From Clostridia bacterium (GTDB lineage Bacteria > Bacillota_A > Clostridia > Oscillospirales > Acutalibacteraceae), in the NCBI GenBank assembly GCA_017549665.1, contig JAFYUD010000154.1, forward strand, positions 1-8,451: a stretch of DNA of 8,451 bases, read 5' to 3'. The notes beneath the pieces were generated by a model, which had not been told where the DNA came from, searched no databases, and worked only from the letters and a program-made list of their open reading frames with translations. Of this stretch, positions 5,680 to 8,451 are shown in pieces (position 1 is the first letter of the stretch; every line of letters begins with the position of its first letter). The position numbers and the translations under genes are program-made.

Positions 5680-8451
5680 ATGGCTCAGAAAAATATAGTT
5701 GTAAAGGGTGCCCGTGAGCATAACCTTAAAAACATTGATATTGAAATTCCGAGAAATAAACTTGTTGTTTTTACGGGACTTTCAGGCTCAGGCAAGTCTT
5801 CACTTGCCTTTGATACCATTTATGCTGAAGGTCAGAGACGATATGTTGAATCGTTATCTTCATACGCACGTATGTTTCTCGGTCAGATGGATAAGCCGAA
5901 TGTTGACAGTATAGACGGATTATCACCTGCAATTTCAATTGATCAGAAAACAACATCAAAAAATCCCCGTTCAACAGTCGGTACTGTAACGGAAATCTAT
6001 GACTACCTGCGTCTGCTTTATGCAAGAGTCGGAATTCCTCATTGTCCTGTCTGCGGTGTAGAGATAAAACAACAGACTGTTGATCAGATTGTTGACAGGG
6101 TATTGGAATTTGATGAAGGAACCAAAATTCAGATTCTTGCACCCATTGTTAAGGCAAAAAAAGGTACACATATAAAAGAGCTTGAGTCTGTAAGAAAATC
6201 AGGATATGTACGTGTAAGAGTTGACGGCAATATTTATGATTTATCTGAGGAAATAACTCTTGAAAAAAACATCAAGCATACTATTGAAATAATAGTTGAC
6301 AGACTTGTTATCAAGGAGTCAATAAGAAGCAGACTTGCAGATGCAATTGAGCTTGCATCCAAGCTTTCACAGGGCACAGTGCTTGTAGCAGTACATGGTG
6401 GCGAAGAAATTCTTTTTTCGCAGAATTATGCATGTCCCGAGCACGGAATCAGCATTGATGAATTGTCTCCCCGTATGTTTTCTTTCAATAATCCTTATGG
6501 CGCATGTCCTACTTGTACGGGACTCAGCTTTTTCATGCGTGTTGATCCTTTGCTTGTTATTCCCGATGATTCCAGATCAATTATAGATGGTGCAATCAAG
6601 GCTCCCGGTTGGTCAAAAGCAGATTACTCTTCTATTGCAAAAATGTATTTCGAGGCACTTTCGGAAAAATATGGTTTTTCTATGAATGAGCCTGTTAAGA
6701 ATTTCTCAAAAGAAGCACTTGATGCAATTCTGTACGGTACCAAGGGTGAAAAACTCGTAATGCACAGACAGACTGCTTACGGAAGCGGAAACTATAATGC
6801 TGAATTTGAGGGAATTATAAATAATCTTGAACGTCGCTATAAAGAAACAACATCAGAGTGGTCAAGAACTGAAATTGAGCAGTTTATGACAGCCTGCGAA
6901 TGTCCTGAATGTAATGGCTCACGTCTTAAAAAGGAGCTTCTTGCCGTTACTGTAGGCGGAATAAATATAGATGAATTTGTAAATATGTCTGTCAGAAATG
7001 CAATGAATTTTATCGAAAATCTTGACCTTTCTGACCGTGACATGGTTATTGCTGATCAGATTATAAAAGAAATCAGAAGTCGTCTGAACTTTCTTTGCGG
7101 TGTCGGTCTTGATTATCTCACTCTTGCACGTTCAGCAGGCACTTTATCAGGTGGCGAGAGTCAGAGAATAAGACTTGCTACACAGATAGGTTCATCATTG
7201 ATGGGAGTTCTGTATATTCTTGATGAACCCAGTATCGGTCTTCATCAGCGTGATAATGATAAATTGCTTGCAACACTCAGAAATCTTACAGATATGGGAA
7301 ATACTCTCATTGTTGTAGAACATGATGAGGATACAATGTATGCCGCTGATTATATTGTCGATATCGGTCCCGGTGCAGGTATCCACGGTGGTGAAATTGT
7401 CTGCTGTGGTGATGTTGAAAAGATTAAAAAGTGTAAAAATTCAGTAACCGGACAGTATCTCAGCGGTAAGAGAAAAATTCCCGTTCCTGAAAAAAGGAGA
7501 GACGGAAACGGGCATTTTCTTGCTATCAGAGGTGCTTTTGAAAATAATCTTAAAAATATTGATGTTGATATACCCCTTGGTAAATTCGTCTGTGTTACGG
7601 GTGTTTCAGGCTCGGGTAAATCATCTCTCGTAAATGAAATCCTTTATAAAAAGCTTGCTGCCGAGCTCAACGGCGCCAAGACATTCGCAGGTAAGCACAA
7701 GGAAATAAAGGGTACAGAATATCTTGACAAGGTAATAAATATCGATCAGTCTCCCATCGGAAGGACACCAAGGTCAAATCCTGCAACATATACAGGTGTG
7801 TTTACTGACATACGTGATCTTTATGCTCAGACACAGGATGCTAAAATCAAAGGCTATGCACCCGGCAGATTTTCGTTCAATGTGGCAGGCGGAAGATGTG
7901 AAGCGTGCCAGGGTGACGGTATTGTAAAGATTGAAATGCATTTCCTTTCTGATGTATATGTTCCTTGTGAAGTGTGTAAAGGTGCTCGTTACAACAGAGA
8001 GACACTTGACGTAAAATATAAAGGCAAGAGTATTTATGATGTTCTTGAGATGACTGTTGAAGAGGGACTTGCATTTTTTGATGCTCAGCCTAAAATCAAG
8101 CGAAAGCTTCAGACCTTGTTTGATGTAGGTCTCGGTTATGTAAAAATTGGTCAGCCGGCAACTACTTTATCCGGTGGTGAGGCACAGCGTGTAAAACTTG
8201 CAACAGAGTTATCTAAGCGTCCCACAGGTAAAACAGTTTATATTCTTGATGAACCGACTACAGGTCTTCACACAGCAGATGTTCACCGCCTTATCGATAT
8301 AATTCATAAACTTGCTGATTCAGGAAATTCTGTTATTGTTATTGAGCATAATCTTGATGTTATCAAATGTGCTGATTATATAATCGATCTCGGCCCTGAG
8401 GGTGGAGACGGCGGCGGAATGATAGTTGCAGTGGGCACACCTGAAGAGGTA
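5680..8451 (+). CDS. uvrA: UvrABC system protein A (excinuclease subunit A), C-terminus cut by window edge
   Basis: UvrA is the dimeric ABC-type ATPase that recognises distorted DNA and delivers UvrB. The frame is open for 924 codons to the right edge; the family is about 940 residues, so only the last few are missing. ATPase site I has Walker A GLSGSGKS (33-40, Lys39), signature LSGGE (489-493) and Walker B YILDEPS (512-518). Site II has GVSGSGKS (641-648, Lys647), LSGGE (830-834) and YILDEPT (854-860). Zinc-type pairs are C122/C125, C252-x-x-H255 with C276/C279, C408/C411, and C740/C743 with C763/C766. The second module has His at the place where E. coli has its second Cys; I believe this is a natural variant. 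ATG at 5680 follows the uvrB TAA with no gap and is preceded by GGAG (5670-5673) inside uvrB, six bases away, so translation is probably coupled. Confidence 0.99.
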   Translation, partial: MAQKNIVVKGAREHNLKNIDIEIPRNKLVVFTGLSGSGKSSLAFDTIYAEGQRRYVESLSSYARMFLGQMDKPNVDSIDGLSPAISIDQKTTSKNPRSTVGTVTEIYDYLRLLYARVGIPHCPVCGVEIKQQTVDQIVDRVLEFDEGTKIQILAPIVKAKKGTHIKELESVRKSGYVRVRVDGNIYDLSEEITLEKNIKHTIEIIVDRLVIKESIRSRLADAIELASKLSQGTVLVAVHGGEEILFSQNYACPEHGISIDELSPRMFSFNNPYGACPTCTGLSFFMRVDPLLVIPDDSRSIIDGAIKAPGWSKADYSSIAKMYFEALSEKYGFSMNEPVKNFSKEALDAILYGTKGEKLVMHRQTAYGSGNYNAEFEGIINNLERRYKETTSEWSRTEIEQFMTACECPECNGSRLKKELLAVTVGGINIDEFVNMSVRNAMNFIENLDLSDRDMVIADQIIKEIRSRLNFLCGVGLDYLTLARSAGTLSGGESQRIRLATQIGSSLMGVLYILDEPSIGLHQRDNDKLLATLRNLTDMGNTLIVVEHDEDTMYAADYIVDIGPGAGIHGGEIVCCGDVEKIKKCKNSVTGQYLSGKRKIPVPEKRRDGNGHFLAIRGAFENNLKNIDVDIPLGKFVCVTGVSGSGKSSLVNEILYKKLAAELNGAKTFAGKHKEIKGTEYLDKVINIDQSPIGRTPRSNPATYTGVFTDIRDLYAQTQDAKIKGYAPGRFSFNVAGGRCEACQGDGIVKIEMHFLSDVYVPCEVCKGARYNRETLDVKYKGKSIYDVLEMTVEEGLAFFDAQPKIKRKLQTLFDVGLGYVKIGQPATTLSGGEAQRVKLATELSKRPTGKTVYILDEPTTGLHTADVHRLIDIIHKLADSGNSVIVIEHNLDVIKCADYIIDLGPEGGDGGGMIVAVGTPEEV

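Overview
The window looks like ordinary chromosomal DNA from a low-GC Gram-positive anaerobe of the Bacillota. The AT-rich code, the strong Shine-Dalgarno sequences, a TTG start and the style of the secreted proteins resemble Ruminococcus-like Oscillospirales. The genus assignment is inference; no rRNA or other phylogenetic marker has been searched.

Layout. Positions 1-225 (minus strand) hold the N-terminal 75 residues of a GPH-family sugar:cation symporter that runs off the left edge. A 148-bp divergent intergenic region (226-373) carries back-to-back sigma-A-type promoters. Positions 374-3593 (plus strand) hold a tightly packed four-gene unit: a membrane-anchored, catalytically degenerate LytR-CpsA-Psr (LCP)-like protein; a membrane-anchored transglutaminase-like protein with an intact Cys-His-Asp triad; GTP cyclohydrolase I (folE, TTG start); and a lipoprotein of unknown function. 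The unit ends at an intrinsic terminator (3601-3632). After a 124-bp gap with its own promoter come uvrB (3718-5679) and uvrA (5680 to the right edge), joined with no intergenic base. They encode the damage-recognition and loading subunits of nucleotide excision repair; uvrA lacks only its last few codons.

How the genes work together. UvrA and UvrB act as one complex. In the first operon, three of the four products are predicted to sit outside the membrane, suggesting an envelope role, while FolE is a cytosolic enzyme of tetrahydrofolate (or preQ0) biosynthesis with no pathway partner in view. The most unusual content is the LCP-like protein lacking the expected arginines, paired with a transglutaminase-like protein and a lipoprotein around folE. 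I saw no CRISPR array, insertion sequence, tRNA, rRNA or obvious mobile element, and no convincing new multi-gene system.
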